A stretch of DNA of 7,066 bases from Flavobacteriales bacterium (GTDB lineage: Bacteria > Bacteroidota > Bacteroidia > Flavobacteriales_D > Cryomorphaceae): contig JAIVHQ010000258.1 in assembly GCA_020200995.1 (NCBI GenBank), forward strand, positions 1-7,066, written 5' to 3'. Made by a program: the position numbers and the translations under genes. Positions 5,831 through 7,066 of this stretch are shown here, one piece after another (position 1 is the first letter of the stretch; every line of letters begins with the position of its first letter). The notes below the pieces were generated by a model. The model made no database searches, was not told the DNA's origin, and saw nothing but the letters and a program-made list of their open reading frames with translations.

Positions 5831-7066
5831 TCAGTACATCGGAGGAAACTTCACAGGGTCAAAATCGTGCATCAGGGCATAAACAGACTCCACAATATCC
5901 TCGGCAGAAGGTTTTGAAAAGTAGTCGCCATCGCTTCCGAATGCGGGCCGGTGGGCTTTAGCTGTGAGGGTGAGCGGCGGGCTGTCAAGATGGAAATAAC
6001 CGCCTTGCTTGTTCAATACCTGATCGAGCATATAAGCTGAGCATCCACCGGGAACATCCTCATCTACCACCAGTAGTCGGTTCGTCTTTTTCAGGCTGTC
6101 GGCGATCATGTGGTTTCGGTCGAAGGGCAGAAGGGTGCGAACATCGATCAATTCTACTTCCACGCCCATTTCGGCCAAATCGTCAGCAGCGGTCTCGGCC
6201 AGATTAAAGGTTGCACCATATGATACCACAGTGATGTGTTTCCCTTCACGCACCACTTCAGGAATGCCGAGCGGAACGGTGAAATCTCCCAAATTTTCAG
6301 GAAGTAGTTCCTTTGATCGGTAGCCGTTCAGTGGTTCCACGATGAGTGCGGGGTCGTCGCTTTTTAGCAAAGTGTTGTAAAATCCTGCGGCCGTCACCAT
6401 GTTTCGCGGCACACAAATGTAAATTCCACGCAGTGCGTGTATCACTGCACCCATGGGTGATCCCGAGTGCCAAATGCCTTCGAGCCTGTGCCCACGGGTA
6501 GAAATGATCATCGGGGCTATTTGCCCGCCTTTGGTTCTGTAGTGCAAAGTAGCGAGATCGTCGCTCAATATCTGCAGGGCATAGAAGATGTAGTCGAGGT
6601 ACTGAATTTCAGCGATCGGTCTCAGCCCTCTGAGGGCCATGCCTATACCTTGTCCGATGATGGTGGCTTCGCGAATACCGGTGTCGGTAACGCGTATTTC
6701 GCCAAAGCGCTCCTGTAAGCCTTCCATGCTCTGGTTTACCCCGCCTATTTTCCCCACATCTTCGCCAAAGGCGAGCAATTGGGGGTAGCGCTCAAAGAGC
6801 GCTGCAAAGTTGTCCCTCAGCACAATCCTTCCATCTACCGAGGGTGAATCATCGCTGTATTGTGCCGCTGTAGCTCCCACGCGCAGTGCTGATCGTGGAC
6901 TCTCATTGTAAAGGTGCGAGCTGTACCTTTCGCTGTTCTTCTCTGTTTCAGAGGAAATCCAAGCTGAAAGTTCACTGCGCGCTTCAGAATCCGTCCCACG
7001 AAGTAACCTTAAGGCTTTCCTGGCGGTCGAAATCACGTCTTTGCGCACAGGGTCCATGGCTTTTTT
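5831..7066 (-). CDS. 2-oxoacid dehydrogenase E1 component, alpha/beta fusion, C-terminal (beta) part; 5' end outside window
   Basis: The thiamine-diphosphate E1 of a branched-chain-type 2-oxoacid dehydrogenase decarboxylates the oxoacid and passes the acyl group to lipoyl-E2 in the cytoplasm. The frame is open to the window edge, giving 411 visible residues. About residues 1-75 look like the linker after an E1-alpha half (A-R-K-A-L-R-L-L-R ... S-H-L-Y-N-E-S-P-R-S). The beta half follows: a pyrimidine-binding domain (about 75-265) with LAFGEDVGKIGGV at 98-110, whose Glu102 should contact the ThDP pyrimidine N1'; G-L-R-P-I-A-E-I-Q-Y at 147-156; R-G-H-R-L-E-G-I-W-H-S-G-S-P-M-G at 191-206; then a transketolase C-terminal domain (about 275-400) with L-L-V-V-D-E-D-V-P-G-G. 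The ending (H-R-P-A-F-G-S-D-G-D-Y-F-S-K-P ... K-F-P-P-M-Y) matches Bacteroidota fused E1 proteins as I remember them. The Met at 7057 is internal, not a start: K-K-A precede it in frame. Substrate choice (branched-chain or other) cannot be decided here. Confidence 0.93.
   Translation of the reverse strand, partial: KKAMDPVRKDVISTARKALRLLRGTDSEARSELSAWISSETEKNSERYSSHLYNESPRSALRVGATAAQYSDDSPSVDGRIVLRDNFAALFERYPQLLAFGEDVGKIGGVNQSMEGLQERFGEIRVTDTGIREATIIGQGIGMALRGLRPIAEIQYLDYIFYALQILSDDLATLHYRTKGGQIAPMIISTRGHRLEGIWHSGSPMGAVIHALRGIYICVPRNMVTAAGFYNTLLKSDDPALIVEPLNGYRSKELLPENLGDFTVPLGIPEVVREGKHITVVSYGATFNLAETAADDLAEMGVEVELIDVRTLLPFDRNHMIADSLKKTNRLLVVDEDVPGGCSAYMLDQVLNKQGGYFHLDSPPLTLTAKAHRPAFGSDGDYFSKPSAEDIVESVYALMHDFDPVKFPPMY

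Noticed and set aside
7055..7057. ATG at 7057 as the start of a stand-alone E1 beta gene
   Set aside because: The frame continues upstream to the edge (K-K-A before Met), and the following ~75 residues match the inter-domain linker of Bacteroidota alpha/beta fusions, so the gene most likely extends beyond the window.
1..7066. CRISPR arrays, insertion sequences, phage genes, defence systems, tRNA or rRNA
   Set aside because: No repeat arrays, terminal inverted repeats, transposase motifs or RNA gene signatures were seen; nearly all of the window is covered by six metabolic or envelope genes.

Overview
The window reads as chromosomal DNA of a Bacteroidota bacterium, most likely of the Flavobacteriales type. 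Four things point there: a type IX secretion (T9SS) sorting signal on a secreted protein, a TonB-dependent receptor that begins with a carboxypeptidase-regulatory-like domain, a fused alpha/beta 2-oxoacid dehydrogenase E1 of the Bacteroidota kind, and promoter-like boxes of the Bacteroidota type (TAnnTTTG) instead of clear Shine-Dalgarno sites. All genes lie on the minus strand, so transcription runs from high to low coordinates.

Layout in the direction of transcription. (1) 7066-5831: C-terminal 411 residues of a 2-oxoacid dehydrogenase E1 alpha/beta fusion, cut by the window edge. (2) 5830-5623: a 208-base intergenic region with a candidate promoter, a 14-codon leader-like ORF and a short direct repeat, but no convincing terminator. 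(3) 5622-2683: a 979-residue TonB-dependent outer-membrane receptor with a TTG start. (4) 2628-817: a secreted alpha/beta-hydrolase-like protein, 54 bases downstream and probably in the same operon. It ends in only the first part of a T9SS sorting domain, and its frame has no stop before the strong terminator at 1029-998. (5) 982-179: murQ, MurNAc-6-phosphate etherase, with a GTG start about 20 bases past that terminator and right behind a TACCTTTG box. (6) 171-1: the first 57 codons of a conserved Bacteroidota hypothetical protein, 7 bases after murQ.

The genes form three functional units. The E1 enzyme belongs to central or branched-chain oxoacid metabolism. The receptor and the hydrolase-like protein look like an envelope pair (surface or secreted protein plus TonB-driven importer), with no SusD partner in the window. 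MurQ recycles peptidoglycan amino sugar in the cytoplasm.

The most unusual points are the broken 3' end of the hydrolase gene, its atypical nucleophile elbow (G-Q-G-S-G-G), and the overlap of a leader-like ORF with the TTG start of the receptor. I see no mobile element, CRISPR array, tRNA or rRNA, and no clear evidence for a wholly new system.
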